A stretch of DNA of 40,629 nucleotides from 'Osedax' symbiont bacterium Rs2_46_30_T18 (GTDB taxonomy: Bacteria; Pseudomonadota; Gammaproteobacteria; Pseudomonadales; Balneatricaceae). Where the stretch lies: NCBI GenBank assembly GCA_002163025.1, contig MABF01000137.1:1-40629 (forward strand). The letters are read 5' to 3'. A model generated the notes under the pieces. It did no database searches. It saw only the letters and a program-made list of their open reading frames with translations, and had not been told where the DNA came from. Shown here one piece after another: positions 9,516-18,697 of this stretch (its first letter is position 1; each line of letters starts with the position of its first letter). The position numbers and the translations under genes are program-made.

Positions 9516-10166
9516 TTATTTTTTAACTTTAATCAGTCCCTCTGCCCTGGCCATAAACACAGTCTGTTGCCTGGCCAAGGTCAGGCCACCCTCTTTTTGA
9601 ATTACGTTTATTTCACCGTCGTAGTTGAGGTCTTCACCGTTTAATAAAATCCCGGCGAGTTCTTCCAATTGACGAGTCAGGGCCAGTGCCTGGGAGGTGG
9701 AAATAGCACTGGAGACAGAATTGCAAATCAGCAACATTTGACCTGCTACCGCAGCTGCATTGTTGGCCCCTACGATTATCCGCTGGCTGTGTAGTTTGAC
9801 ATTAACAGAGGCATCTGGGGAGTTAGCGGCCAGGAGTATATGTTTGGTAATACCCCTGGCGGCTTTAACTACGCCGTAGCCCAGTCCACCGTCGCCATAT
9901 TGGGCGCCATCCAATGCATGTTTAGCTCTGCTAACATGCAGTTTAATCCAGGCGAGATCGGTCGACTGAGTTTGGGACAGCTTTATGTACAATGTAGCAA
10001 TGGCTGTCTCGTTAAGAGCGACTTGTAACAAGCCCATTTGTTTAGGTGCGTCAGGCCAACTGCTGGTGATGTGTTTTATGTGTGTATGAGATTGCGGTTC
10101 CGCGGCTGCTGGCAAGCTGATAGCAGCAATTACTAGAGCCAGAATTGTTGTTTTTATCCAGTGCAT
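9516..10166 (-). CDS. Exported protein of unknown function with an EF-hand-like loop
   Basis: I do not recognise this 216-residue family. The N-terminus is a classical signal peptide (hydrophobic from about 6 to 20, AAA cleavage region), so the mature protein is expected in the periplasm or outside the cell. The middle is Ala-rich and helical. Near residues 176-187 there is a D-x-N-x-D-G-x-I loop (DLNYDGEI) resembling an EF-hand or dockerin calcium-binding loop, but position 12 is Gln instead of Glu/Asp. No CXXCH haem motif is present. The start is ATG 10166 with AGGTG five bases upstream on the minus strand. It stands alone, convergent with pnp and divergent from the RNase gene. Confidence 0.75.
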   Translation of the reverse strand: MHWIKTTILALVIAAISLPAAAEPQSHTHIKHITSSWPDAPKQMGLLQVALNETAIATLYIKLSQTQSTDLAWIKLHVSRAKHALDGAQYGDGGLGYGVVKAARGITKHILLAANSPDASVNVKLHSQRIIVGANNAAAVAGQMLLICNSVSSAISTSQALALTRQLEELAGILLNGEDLNYDGEINVIQKEGGLTLARQQTVFMARAEGLIKVKK

Positions 10167-10323
10167 TTTTACACCTATATGTTTGAATTGAAGCGAAGAT
10201 AAAATATCTAATACTGTTAAATATATATCCTGAAGTCAGATTTTGCCAACTGCAGGGTTAGTTCAACAATGGGCTAATATAGCAATTTCCCTTATAGGTT
10301 AAATTGGTCTCTGACCTATTTGA

Positions 10324-10352
10324 TTGTTTAATCATTGCTATTCTCATAAAAT
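10324..10352 (+). promoter_or_regulatory. Candidate sigma-70 promoter for the RNase T2 gene
   Basis: TTGTTT (10324-10329) and TAAAAT (10347-10352) are separated by 17 bases and lie 35 bases before the ATG. The -10 is good and the -35 weak. Confidence 0.4.
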
Positions 10353-10386
10353 CAGTTGCTTATGCTATTGGGTAAGGGAAGTATAA

Positions 10387-11265
10387 ATGGTTAAATTTAG
10401 ATGCTTAGTGGCCATTGCTCTAATCTGTTTATCCACAGTTGTGGCTGGAAACAGTTGTGTGGACAAGCTAGATAGTTACAGCGACTACGATAATTCGCCA
10501 GATAGAAGAGATATAAAGTCTCTAAGACCAGAATACTATTTACTCTCTTACAGTTGGAGCCCTGGCTATTGCCAAAAAGCCAGTGCATTCAGTAAGAGGG
10601 CGGGAGGGAAGAATTACTTACAGTGTGCCAGTGGCAGAGCATTTGGATATATCTTGCATGGCTTGTGGCCGCAGGGGCATACCGATGGCTCAGCAGTAAA
10701 TCCGCGAGCATGTTTGGGTAATCAGGGAAAAATAGCCCGCACTCAATTACGGCCGTTTTTGTGCATGACTCCCAGTGTCTGGTTGTTACAGCATCAGTAC
10801 GAATACCATGGCACTTGCATGCCCGATGCTAATTTGCGAACCCCTACTGGATATTTCACCAAAGCCCAGGCAATGCACCAGCAGCTAAAGCTTCCGTTGC
10901 AACAACTTAGCTTTACAGCATCGAACCTCAACTGGTGGTATAGCAACAACCCGCAGTTGGCATCTGGATCGATAAAGTATTGGCAAAAGGGTAAGGAGTG
11001 GCAAATTTGTTATGACCGACAATTTAAGTCAGTAAGTTGCCCGGCTACAGGCTCTGGCGAGGCAGTCGACAAACCCCCCGTAGAGATTAATCACCAATGT
11101 ACAATTAAAGGCAATATATCTAAGCGCAGTGGTCGTAAATACTATTTTTTGCCGCAACACCGAAATTATCAGTCGGTAGTTATTGATGTGGCCGCCGGCG
11201 AGCGCTGCTTTGACACAATATCTCAGGCCAAAGCAGCCCGATGGCAAAAACGCCTAACTAGTTAG
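10387..11265 (+). CDS. Secreted RNase T2-family ribonuclease with C-terminal sunset-like domain
   Basis: The 292-residue protein starts with a signal peptide (cleavage near residue 20), so it is exported. The T2 fold is shown by [11 protein letters not shown] (about 52-62), the CAS I motif HGLWPQ with catalytic His91, and the CAS II segment HQYEYHGTC (residues 136-144) with His141. Oddly, the usual H-E-x-x-K-H-G order is altered: position 137 is Gln, Glu sits at 139 and Tyr replaces Lys at 140. The last 50 residues (IKGNI...KYYFLP...NY...GERCFDT...A..ARW) resemble the sunset domain found at the end of some secreted nucleases. RBS AAGGGAAG precedes ATG 10387. Its end overlaps the convergent mutS by 12 bases. 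Confidence 0.85.
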   Translation: MVKFRCLVAIALICLSTVVAGNSCVDKLDSYSDYDNSPDRRDIKSLRPEYYLLSYSWSPGYCQKASAFSKRAGGKNYLQCASGRAFGYILHGLWPQGHTDGSAVNPRACLGNQGKIARTQLRPFLCMTPSVWLLQHQYEYHGTCMPDANLRTPTGYFTKAQAMHQQLKLPLQQLSFTASNLNWWYSNNPQLASGSIKYWQKGKEWQICYDRQFKSVSCPATGSGEAVDKPPVEINHQCTIKGNISKRSGRKYYFLPQHRNYQSVVIDVAAGERCFDTISQAKAARWQKRLTS

Positions 11266-13851
11266 TTGTTGTTTGAGTGCGTAGAGAGCATCTAATGCTT
11301 CCCTGGGGGTTAGCTCATCAGGGTTAATCTCGCTGAGGGTGTCGATAGCCGGATGAGCCTGTACAGTCACAGCTGCAAACATGTCGCTCTGCAGCGGGTT
11401 ATCTGCACTATGAGCTGGACTCAAAGTATTTTGTTGGCTGCTTCCGAGTTCCAGCTGTTGCAGTTTAGTGCGGGCATCTGCGATAACATGCATTGGAATA
11501 CCGGCTAACTTAGCTACCTGCAAACCGTAACTTTGGCTGGCTGCGCCCTCTTTAACTTCGTGCATAAAGACAATGTTATCCTGGTGTTCTAACGCAGTTA
11601 AATGCACATTTTCCACTGCGCTGAGTTGTTCAGGTAACACTGTTAGTTCAAAGTAGTGGGTGGCGAAGAGTGTGAAAGCATTGACTTTACTGGCGATATA
11701 TTCGGCGCATGCCCAGGCCAGTGACAGTCCGTCAAAAGTACTAGTACCGCGGCCAATTTCATCCATCAGAACTAAGCTTCTGGCGGTGGCATTGTTTAAT
11801 ATGTTGGCCGTTTCGGTCATCTCAACCATGAAGGTCGAGCGGCCGCCGGCCAGATCATCAGATGAGCCCATACGGGTGAAAATTCTATCAACAAGTCCGA
11901 TAGTGGCGCTCTGCGCCGGAACAAACGAGCCGATGTGTGCCAGCAGGGTAATCAGGGCGGCCTGGCGCATATAGGTAGATTTACCACCCATGTTGGGACC
12001 GGTGATGATTAGCATCCGCCGCTGCTGATTGAGTTCTAAGTCATTGGCGACAAAAGGGTTGTCTGAGACTTTTTCAACCACTGGGTGGCGGCCGCCGCGA
12101 ATAGAAATGCCAGGTTGATCGGTGAGCAGTGGTGCACTAAAAGACAGGCTTTCAGCGCGCTCGGCAAAGTTCGCCAGTGTATCGAGTTCAGCCAGTGCGG
12201 TGGCAGTGTCTTGCAGTTGGTTGAGCTGACTAGCGATGTCTTCAAGTAGCTGTTCATACAGGGCTTTTTCACGGGAGAGAGCGCGGCTCTTTGCTGACAG
12301 TGCTTTGTCTTCAAACGCTTTTAGCTCTTCAGTAATAAAGCGCTCGGCATTTTTTAACGTCTGACGACGTACATATTCAGTGGGAATTTCTGCCGCTTGT
12401 GCCTGTGCCTTGCTCATTTCGATGAAATAGCCGTGAACGCGATTGTAGCCAACTTTTAAGGTGCTAATGCCAGTGCGGGTGCGTTCTTTTTCTTCCAGTT
12501 TTAACAGGTAGTCGCCAGCATTTTCGCTGATGCCTCTGAGCTCGTCCAGCTCTTCATCAAAGCCTGTTGCTATTACCCCACCATCGCGGATGACTACCGG
12601 TGGATTATCGATAACAGCCCGCTGCAGAAGCTCACTCATTTGCGGGTACTGGCTAATAGTGTCAGCTAAATGGGCGATGCGACTGACCGGTTCAGTACTG
12701 AGCTGCTGTTGCAGCCCCGGCAGTATGCTCAAGCTATCGCGCAGCCGCTCAAGATCTCTGGGCCTGGCGGAGCGCAGTGCTACTCTGGACAGAATCCGCT
12801 CTACATCGCCAATTTGTTTTAAATCACGGGCGATAGTTTCAAAGCGGTAATCGTCCAGCAGCCAATGGATAGACTCCTGACGCTGATTCAGAGTGCGCAG
12901 GTTGCGCAGTGGCTGATTGATCCAGCGGCGCAGCATACGTGAACCCATAGCAGTGCTGGTATTGTCGATGACGCTGACGAGTGTGTTTTCCCGGCCACCG
13001 GATAAGTTTTGATCGAGTTCTAAGTTCTTGCGGGTGGCTGCATCGATGATTACAGTATCGCTGCGCTGCTCGACACTGATGCGCTGCACATGCGGTAGCG
13101 CTGAGCGCTGAGTGTCTTTGGCGTATTGAAGCAAGGCGCCGCCGGCGCTGATCGCCAGTTCCATTTCATCGCAGCCAAAGCCTTGTAAATCCTGGGTATT
13201 AAACTGTCTGCACAATAGGCGTCTGGCGCTCTCTTCCTCGAAATGCCAGGGCGCCTGAGATCGAAGTCCCTGACAGTGTTGCAGTATAGGGGCTAGTTGA
13301 CTGTCTTCATTAAACAGTACTTCTTTAGGTTTTAGGCGTTCTAATTCTCCCAGAAGGGAATCGGTTCCCTGCAGTTCCTGCAAACTGAAATAACCGGTAC
13401 TGATATCGACCACTGCCAAGCCAAAATGCTGTTGCTGCTGGTTGATCGCCAGTAGTAAATTATCACTATTTTCATCCAGGAATGCTTCATCACTGAGAGT
13501 GCCTGGGGTGACAATACGCACGACCTCGCGGGCGACCGGTCCCTTGCTGGTCGCCGGGTCTCCCACTTGTTCGCAGATAACCACAGATTCACCGGCGCGC
13601 ACTATCTTACCGATATAAGTTTCCGCAGAGTGGTAGGGGAAACCCGCCATCGGAATAGGTTCACCACCCGCTTTACCCCGGGCGGTTAGCGATATCCCCA
13701 ATAACTGCGAAGCACGCTTGGCATCGTCAAAAAACATTTCATAGAAATCACCCATACGGTAAAACACGATTTGATCGGGATGCTCAGCTTTAATTTTAAA
13801 GTACTGTTGCATCATAGGGGTGTGTTGTTGTTTTAAGTTTTTGCTGTTCAT
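11254..13851 (-). CDS. mutS: DNA mismatch repair protein MutS
   Basis: MutS recognises base mismatches and small loops and recruits MutL. The 865-residue protein has the mismatch-reading motif F-Y-E with Phe36 and Glu38, the same numbering as E. coli, which supports ATG 13851. Connector, core and clamp domains follow. The ATPase domain has Walker A GPNMGGKS at about 618-625, the Walker B region [16 protein letters not shown], and the FATHYFELT motif. The C-terminal end ([21 protein letters not shown]) is the dimer/tetramer helix. It runs opposite to the flanking genes, and no functional link to the T6SS is implied. Confidence 0.97.
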   Translation of the reverse strand: MNSKNLKQQHTPMMQQYFKIKAEHPDQIVFYRMGDFYEMFFDDAKRASQLLGISLTARGKAGGEPIPMAGFPYHSAETYIGKIVRAGESVVICEQVGDPATSKGPVAREVVRIVTPGTLSDEAFLDENSDNLLLAINQQQQHFGLAVVDISTGYFSLQELQGTDSLLGELERLKPKEVLFNEDSQLAPILQHCQGLRSQAPWHFEEESARRLLCRQFNTQDLQGFGCDEMELAISAGGALLQYAKDTQRSALPHVQRISVEQRSDTVIIDAATRKNLELDQNLSGGRENTLVSVIDNTSTAMGSRMLRRWINQPLRNLRTLNQRQESIHWLLDDYRFETIARDLKQIGDVERILSRVALRSARPRDLERLRDSLSILPGLQQQLSTEPVSRIAHLADTISQYPQMSELLQRAVIDNPPVVIRDGGVIATGFDEELDELRGISENAGDYLLKLEEKERTRTGISTLKVGYNRVHGYFIEMSKAQAQAAEIPTEYVRRQTLKNAERFITEELKAFEDKALSAKSRALSREKALYEQLLEDIASQLNQLQDTATALAELDTLANFAERAESLSFSAPLLTDQPGISIRGGRHPVVEKVSDNPFVANDLELNQQRRMLIITGPNMGGKSTYMRQAALITLLAHIGSFVPAQSATIGLVDRIFTRMGSSDDLAGGRSTFMVEMTETANILNNATARSLVLMDEIGRGTSTFDGLSLAWACAEYIASKVNAFTLFATHYFELTVLPEQLSAVENVHLTALEHQDNIVFMHEVKEGAASQSYGLQVAKLAGIPMHVIADARTKLQQLELGSSQQNTLSPAHSADNPLQSDMFAAVTVQAHPAIDTLSEINPDELTPREALDALYALKQQLTS

Positions 13852-14044
13852 GTGTTTTTTCGCAATAAGATGTATGAATACATGTGGTTATCGATTTTTT
13901 TAGTGTTGTGACATGTCAATTAAGGTCACTGTATATTAATTATTAGTATAGGTTTTAAGATAGGGGGTGTTTGTTTAAGCGATGTTTATACTAAAACTTA
14001 TACTCATTATACCAAGTTACCAATTTGATCAAAGGGAGCTGATA

Positions 14045-14146
14045 ATGACAGCGGTACACAATACCAAACCTTTATCTTATAAGACAGTTGAGAATATGCA
14101 GTCCAAAGATAAAGAGGGCTCCAATGATGCTGAAAATCGGGCCTGA
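14045..14146 (+). CDS. Possible 33-residue peptide
   Basis: ATG 14045 lies seven bases after AAAGGGAG, one of the better Shine-Dalgarno sequences in the window, and opens a frame of 33 codons ending in TGA. The product (MTAVHNTKPLSYKT...) is polar, with no signal or membrane segment, and I do not recognise it. Two TATACT -10-like hexamers lie upstream (13987 and 13999) without clear -35 elements. It could be a leader peptide, a decayed gene or chance. Confidence 0.3.
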   Translation: MTAVHNTKPLSYKTVENMQSKDKEGSNDAENRA

Positions 14147-14245
14147 GAGTAAGGAGCATGGATTAATGGGCAATCAATAGGGCTGTCGGGAGATAAGAAT
14201 CAAGTTCAGCAGAGAGATAACCATAGCTCTTTTTCGCAAAGATAT

Positions 14246-14277
14246 AGCTAACATCTGCGCAGCAGATTGTATTAGCT
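14246..14277. repeat. Hairpin-forming inverted repeat
   Basis: AGCTAA-C-ATCTGC (14246-14258) pairs with GCAGAT-TGTA-TTAGCT (14262-14277), giving two 6-bp stems separated by an asymmetric internal loop and closed by GCA. A T-run lies about 17 bases further on (near 14290), too far for a normal terminator. It may belong to a non-coding RNA. Confidence 0.4.
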
Positions 14278-14368
14278 CCATTCTCTGCAAACCCTTTTTG
14301 CAATATATTGGCTATAGCAGCCTGTTTCTGAGTGCTTAGGTTTGACTGTTGGCATGTTAATACTACTG

Positions 14369-14439
14369 TTAGATTGACTGATGATTTTGAGAATTACATT
14401 CACAGATTTTGAGAGTGATAGTCATCAACTGTAATCTAA
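14369..14439. repeat. Long imperfect inverted repeat with internal direct repeat
   Basis: TTAGATT...TGATGA (14369-14384) is matched in reverse complement by TCATCA...AATCTAA (14422-14439). Between the arms the decamer GATTTTGAGA occurs twice. The arrangement could be a transcribed cruciform-like hairpin or a regulator-binding region. Confidence 0.35.
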
Positions 14440-14651
14440 GAAAAATTTGTTGTATTCAAAGATCATTACTCAAAGTTTCGATGGCCTAATTTTCAGAGGT
14501 TTGTGGTATTCATCTAGCATAGCTTATGCAGCTTAATATAAGGCTTGCAGAGAGATACGGATGTTGCGGGTTGCGAAATGTGCGACCAAATTGCTAGTTT
14601 TTATCTGGCGACCCACGCATACTGATCGTTGTCTCAAGAATCCTAACTAAT

Positions 14652-14691
14652 GAAAATGAGAATCAGCTGAGTGATAATAATGAATTTTATC
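14652..14691 (+). promoter_or_regulatory. Two adjacent Fur-box-like sites upstream of the T6SS operon
   Basis: GAAAATGAGAATCAGCTGA (14652-14670) matches 12 of 19 positions of the classical Fur box, including 12 of its first 14. GATAATAATGAATTTTATC (14673-14691) matches 13 of 19 and is an imperfect palindrome. The two are offset by 21 bases, about two helical turns. They lie 50-90 bases before tssA. Iron-dependent Fur repression of T6SS operons is known in some Gammaproteobacteria; for this operon it is an inference from sequence. Confidence 0.4.
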
Positions 14692-14740
14692 CAATCACCC
14701 TCAAAAATTTATTCGCTGACTGAGGTTGAACAATCAATCT

Positions 14741-16090
14741 ATGGATAATGTGATGGAAAACCTATCCCTGCCGATATCTGATGATGCCGTTTGCGGAGAA
14801 TACTTAAAAGCCAATAAGACCTTGTACAGAGCGTTACGCAATAACTTCAATCAGGCGCAGTCAAGTTATAGACAGCTGATGGAATCTCCCGACGCAATGT
14901 CAGATAAAGAGTTACTAGAGGGCAACGCCAATAACTGGCGAGCACTAGGCGAAAGCTGTCGAGAGTGTCTGCAAAATAACTCAAAAGATGTCGAAGTATT
15001 CTGCTGGTTTATTTCCGCGCAGTTGTTTACTCCTGATCCTCTCAATAATCTGCGCGATGCACTTAAGGTTTTTGTGCAAGTAATTGATGCCCAGTGGGTC
15101 GATTTACAGCCTAAACCTCCGGTCGAAAAATTAAAGAGTAACGAGACGAGTGAGCACGAGAGGGAGTGGGCTGAATTTAAAGTCAAACCTTTGTGGCAAT
15201 TAGCCGGGGAAAGTGAAAGCAGTGGTTTGTTGGCAATGCCGCTGTCTAACCTGCCTTTAATTGGAACCATTAATTACACCCAGTTTTTCTCAGCCGAGAG
15301 GTCGGGTTCTCTGCAGTCATTGAAAGAAGAGTCGAAACAATATTTTGCTGGGAACAGTAATCTTCTACAAGAAAAAATTGTAGCGCTGGACGCCATCCTC
15401 AAAGAAGTCGCTAAGCTCGAAAAAAGCGTCAATCAGCACTGTCTTAAAGTGCAAGCTAAGAGCATCAGTTTTAAATTCATATTAAAAGTCATAAACAATC
15501 TGCTAGGTGCCATGCAGTACCTGTTGGGTGATAGTTTTGCGACTTGGCCTTTAAATGTTATTGAACAGCAGCAATCGGCCGCGCCGGATAGTGTCGATGC
15601 GCAGCTCGCAGATACAAAGCAGAACGAACCGGCTGCAGTTGAATCCAAAAACAATAGTGTGTCGCAAGTGCAATTAAGTGTAAACACAGAGCTCTATCAC
15701 CGGGATCAGGCTTTCGAGCAGTTGCGCACCATCGCCGATTTTTTCCGCCGTACCGAGCCGCACAGTCCTATATACATGTTGCTGGAACGCTCAATACGCT
15801 GGGGCTATATGTCACTTCCGCAACTGCTTGATGAAATGGTCGGGGACAATGAGCCGGTAATGCAGCGCATCAGCCAAATGGCGGGATTGGAAACGGTAGA
15901 CAAAACCATTATTCCACGTGCGACAATGAACAGTGCAGAACTAGAGCGCCACCAGAGCCACGCGAGTGTGCTGCAGCAAGATACAGCGACAAATGAAAAG
16001 TTAAATAGCAGCCCAGTGGCAACAGAGGGCAGAGAAAAAGCTAATGGCAGTAATGCAGCGAAGCCAGAAGCAGATGATTTTACATGGTGA
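14741..16090 (+). CDS. tssA: T6SS assembly protein TssA (ImpA family)
   Basis: TssA organises baseplate priming and sheath/tube polymerisation. The N-terminal ImpA domain (about 1-140) shows PISDDAVCGEYL, and WFISAQLF... around the TPDPLNNLRDAL stretch. The middle is a helical, partly low-complexity linker. The C-terminal segment FRRTEPHSPIYMLLERSIRWGYMSLPQLLDEMV (about residues 340-375) matches the conserved end of the TssA1 class. The start is uncertain: ATG 14741 gives a family-like N-terminus of 449 residues. TTG 14726 abuts TGAGG with no spacing, and ATG 14753 is also possible. The extreme C-terminus is polar and probably disordered. It is the first gene of the T6SS operon. Confidence 0.88.
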   Translation: MDNVMENLSLPISDDAVCGEYLKANKTLYRALRNNFNQAQSSYRQLMESPDAMSDKELLEGNANNWRALGESCRECLQNNSKDVEVFCWFISAQLFTPDPLNNLRDALKVFVQVIDAQWVDLQPKPPVEKLKSNETSEHEREWAEFKVKPLWQLAGESESSGLLAMPLSNLPLIGTINYTQFFSAERSGSLQSLKEESKQYFAGNSNLLQEKIVALDAILKEVAKLEKSVNQHCLKVQAKSISFKFILKVINNLLGAMQYLLGDSFATWPLNVIEQQQSAAPDSVDAQLADTKQNEPAAVESKNNSVSQVQLSVNTELYHRDQAFEQLRTIADFFRRTEPHSPIYMLLERSIRWGYMSLPQLLDEMVGDNEPVMQRISQMAGLETVDKTIIPRATMNSAELERHQSHASVLQQDTATNEKLNSSPVATEGREKANGSNAAKPEADDFTW

Positions 16091-16145
16091 TTTAGGATAG
16101 TTTGAAAGTTGTCTTAAAAATTAAAAAACAATTAAGGAGAATACA

Positions 16146-16670
16146 ATGGCTTCAATGTTTATGCGTATAGATGGAATCGATAGTATCAAAGGCGGTGCTA
16201 CTGTTACTGAAATCGGCGGAAAAAAAGGTGTTTTCGCCATTGATACTATGAGCTGGGGAGGCGTGCGTGGCGTTTCCATCGACGTCGGTAATGCTAATAA
16301 CGCCGATAAGGGAATGGTAGCACTGGGTGAGGTAAGTCTCTCACGCGGCTCAGATGGAGCCAGTCCGCATCTGACGACTATGCTTTTTGCCCCGGGAGCT
16401 GAGGGCAAAAAGATTGAAATAATCATGACCAAGCCAGATCGTGGTGGTGACAAAATTCAACCTCACTTGATCTTTACACTGGAAAAGTGTCGCATGTCGA
16501 ACTATCAAGTTAGCTGTACCGATGGCAATCTGCCTGTAGAGACGTTTTCTTTGATTTATACTGTAATATCAATTACTTATTACAACGAAGGAACTGACGG
16601 GTCTATTGAAAAAGGCGATACCATCAAGTTTGATGTCACTACAGCTAAGCTGGAATCTAAAGCGGGTTGA
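16146..16670 (+). CDS. hcp: T6SS inner-tube protein Hcp (TssD)
   Basis: Hcp forms stacked hexameric rings that make the expelled tube. The 174-residue protein fits the family: the N-terminus MASMFMRIDGIDSIKGGAT, a SWGG turn near residues 36-39, strands around KKIEIIMTKPDRGGDKIQPHLIFTLEKC, and a C-terminal block SLIYTVISITYYNEGTDGS. A strong AAGGAG ribosome-binding site lies six bases before ATG 16146, consistent with high expression. It sits between tssA and tssB. No extra C-terminal domain is present, so it is a plain tube protein and not an evolved effector. Confidence 0.92.
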   Translation: MASMFMRIDGIDSIKGGATVTEIGGKKGVFAIDTMSWGGVRGVSIDVGNANNADKGMVALGEVSLSRGSDGASPHLTTMLFAPGAEGKKIEIIMTKPDRGGDKIQPHLIFTLEKCRMSNYQVSCTDGNLPVETFSLIYTVISITYYNEGTDGSIEKGDTIKFDVTTAKLESKAG

Positions 16671-16702
16671 TAGCCGCTGAATAATCGGGAAGGAGATAGG
16701 TC

Positions 16703-17209
16703 ATGGCTTTAAATTCGCAGCATAAGCGGGTGAGTAAAAACCGTGTCAGCATCACTTACGATGTTGAGACAAACGGAGCGGTAGAAACCAAAGAATTACC
16801 TTTTGTGGTAGGGGTAATGGGGGACTTCTCCGCTGATAAAGAAGATAAGGAAGAGCTGGAAGACCGTACATTTTATCAAGTGGACAAAGATAACTTTGAC
16901 ACTGTGATGAAGCGTGTCGGACCAGAGCTAAAGATGAAAGTAGACAATACTTTATCTGATGATGACAGTGAATTTGCGGTAAATTTATCTTTTAATTCGA
17001 TTAAAGATTTCGAGCCGGATGCGATAGTTGATAAAGTTGATGCACTAAAGAAATTGGCGGAGACTCGCAGCCAGTTGAAGACTTTGCTCTCCAAGTCAGA
17101 TAAATCCAGAGATCTTGAAAAGTTGCTTAAAGAAGTGTTACAAGATGCGGATGCGATTTCAGCGCTGTCCAGCGAATTAGGTGTAGAGCCTCAAGGAGGT
17201 GGAGAGTGA
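16703..17209 (+). CDS. tssB: T6SS contractile sheath small subunit TssB (VipA)
   Basis: TssB pairs with TssC to form the contractile sheath. The 168-residue protein carries the family motifs NRVSITYDVETNGAVETKELPFVVGVMGDFS near the N-terminus, LEDRTFYQVDKDNFDTVMKRVGP in the middle, and LKKLAETRSQLKTLLSK in the helical C-terminal half. The RBS AAGGAG precedes ATG 16703. Its stop overlaps the GTG start of tssC by four bases (GTGA), so the two sheath subunits are translationally coupled. Confidence 0.95.
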   Translation: MALNSQHKRVSKNRVSITYDVETNGAVETKELPFVVGVMGDFSADKEDKEELEDRTFYQVDKDNFDTVMKRVGPELKMKVDNTLSDDDSEFAVNLSFNSIKDFEPDAIVDKVDALKKLAETRSQLKTLLSKSDKSRDLEKLLKEVLQDADAISALSSELGVEPQGGGE

Positions 17210-18687
17210 GTACTGAAGAACAGCAAGCGAATCAGGGTGATGCGGCGCAAGTTGAAACGTTAAGTTTTTTAGATCGCGCCATTGCAGCCACAACCCAGAC
17301 ACCGCAAGATACGACCAAAGATCTTTTTTCTGTGCTGGCAGAGCAGGCGCTGTCAGGGACAGTGGTCTGGGATAAAAATGTCACTAAGACAATTGAAAAT
17401 GCGATTGCAGAAATTGACAGGCAGATGTCAAAGCAGCTCTCCGCTGTTATGCAAAAAGAGCAGTTTCGCCGTCTTGAAGGCTCCTGGCGCGGCTTGAATA
17501 AACTGGTCAAAGAAAGTGAGTTGGGCACTAGTTTGAAAATCAAACTGGTTGATTTCAACAAAGAAGAATTGATTGATCAGTTCGAAGATGCCCCGGCAGT
17601 AGATCGCAGCCCGCTATTTGATGCACTCTACCAAAAGGAATTCGGCACCGCCGGAGGAGAGCCATACGGATTGTTGCTGGGTGATTATACTTTTTCCCAC
17701 AAAGATGAAGACGTTGCTCTGCTGCGCTACTTAGGTGAGACAGCGGCGGCAAGCCACGCGCCATTTATTGCCGCGGCCAACCCGGAGATGTTTGAATACG
17801 ACAGCTTTAACACTTTTAGTGAAGGTAAGCCCGTTGCTGCAGGTTTCGACTCTCCGGCCTATGCCTCCTGGAATGCCTTCAGAGAAAGCGACGATGCTCG
17901 CTATGTGTCTCTGACACTTCCACAAACTCTGGCCCGTCTTCCATATGGAGACAAGGGGTTGGGGACTAAGTCATTCGATTATGAAGAGCTTGCGAGGGAC
18001 ACAGAAGGTAATCCAAAGCCCAGCAGTAATGATCAGTTGGTATGGTCTAACGCAGCCTTTGATTTAGGCTTGAAGATGACACAATCTTACACCGCGTCTG
18101 GCTGGTGTACTTCTATCCGCGGCATGGATAATGGTGGCAAGGTTGAAAATTTACCAAACTTGACTTTTAAGTCTGAGGCGGGAGATATCCAGCAACAGTG
18201 TCCGACAGAAGTTAATTTGACAGACGAGCGTGAAAAAGAGTTAAGCGATTTAGGTTTCTTGCCTCTGGTGCATTACAAAAATAGTAACTACGCAGTGTTT
18301 ATTGGTGGTCAAACAACCCAAAAACCTAAGACTTTCACCGATCCTGATGCAACCGGCAACGCCGCTATCTCGGCAAGACTCCCTTATATAATGGCCAGCA
18401 GCAGGATTGCACACTTCCTGAAAGTAATGGGCAGAGATATGTTGGGATCGAACCAAGAGGCGGAAGATATTAAGAAGGATTTGCAGACTTGGATCGATCA
18501 ATATACGAATTCGGGGGCGATAGGCAATTTGGAGAGATCTAAGACGCCGCTCTGCGAATCACGTATAGACGTTGTCGAACAGCCAGGTAAGCCAGGTGCC
18601 TACTCGGCAGTGGCGTACTTAAGGCCTTGGCTGCAGCTAGAAGAATTGACCACCTCTGTGAGAATGGTTACAAAAATACCAGGTTAA
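17206..18687 (+). CDS. tssC: T6SS contractile sheath large subunit TssC (VipB)
   Basis: This is the main large sheath subunit. The 493 residues match the usual length. The conserved pattern includes FRRLEGSWRGLNKLV (about 84-98), the SPLFDALYQKEFGTAGGEPYGLLLGDY block (about 135-161), LPQTLARLPYG (about 240-250), VWSNAAFDL, the SRIAHFLKVMGRDMLGS block (about 397-413), and a C-terminal YLRPWLQLEELTTSVRMVTKIPG. GTG 17206 overlaps the tssB stop. A strong terminator follows, so hcp-tssB-tssC may be made in excess of the genes downstream. Confidence 0.96.
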   Translation: MSTEEQQANQGDAAQVETLSFLDRAIAATTQTPQDTTKDLFSVLAEQALSGTVVWDKNVTKTIENAIAEIDRQMSKQLSAVMQKEQFRRLEGSWRGLNKLVKESELGTSLKIKLVDFNKEELIDQFEDAPAVDRSPLFDALYQKEFGTAGGEPYGLLLGDYTFSHKDEDVALLRYLGETAAASHAPFIAAANPEMFEYDSFNTFSEGKPVAAGFDSPAYASWNAFRESDDARYVSLTLPQTLARLPYGDKGLGTKSFDYEELARDTEGNPKPSSNDQLVWSNAAFDLGLKMTQSYTASGWCTSIRGMDNGGKVENLPNLTFKSEAGDIQQQCPTEVNLTDEREKELSDLGFLPLVHYKNSNYAVFIGGQTTQKPKTFTDPDATGNAAISARLPYIMASSRIAHFLKVMGRDMLGSNQEAEDIKKDLQTWIDQYTNSGAIGNLERSKTPLCESRIDVVEQPGKPGAYSAVAYLRPWLQLEELTTSVRMVTKIPG

Positions 18688-18697
18688 ACTGGCTGAC

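Larger units (their letters stand above)
13852..14740. other. Long intergenic region between mutS and the T6SS operon
   Basis: About 890 AT-rich bases separate the divergent mutS and tssA genes. The stretch holds a 33-codon ORF with a good RBS (14045), a stable hairpin (14246-14277), a longer imperfect inverted repeat (14369-14439) and two Fur-box-like 19-mers (14652-14691). No other coding region is convincing. The density of structure and distance from mutS suggest a regulatory region and possibly a small RNA, but this is inference. Confidence 0.6.

Noticed and set aside
11254-13851. Functional link between mutS and the T6SS or RNase gene
   Set aside because: mutS is on the opposite strand and is a housekeeping gene; adjacency alone gives no support.
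14349-14366. Possible sigma-54 promoter (TGGCAT...) upstream of the T6SS
   Set aside because: The -24 element TGGCA is followed by no GC at the -12 position, so it fails the consensus.
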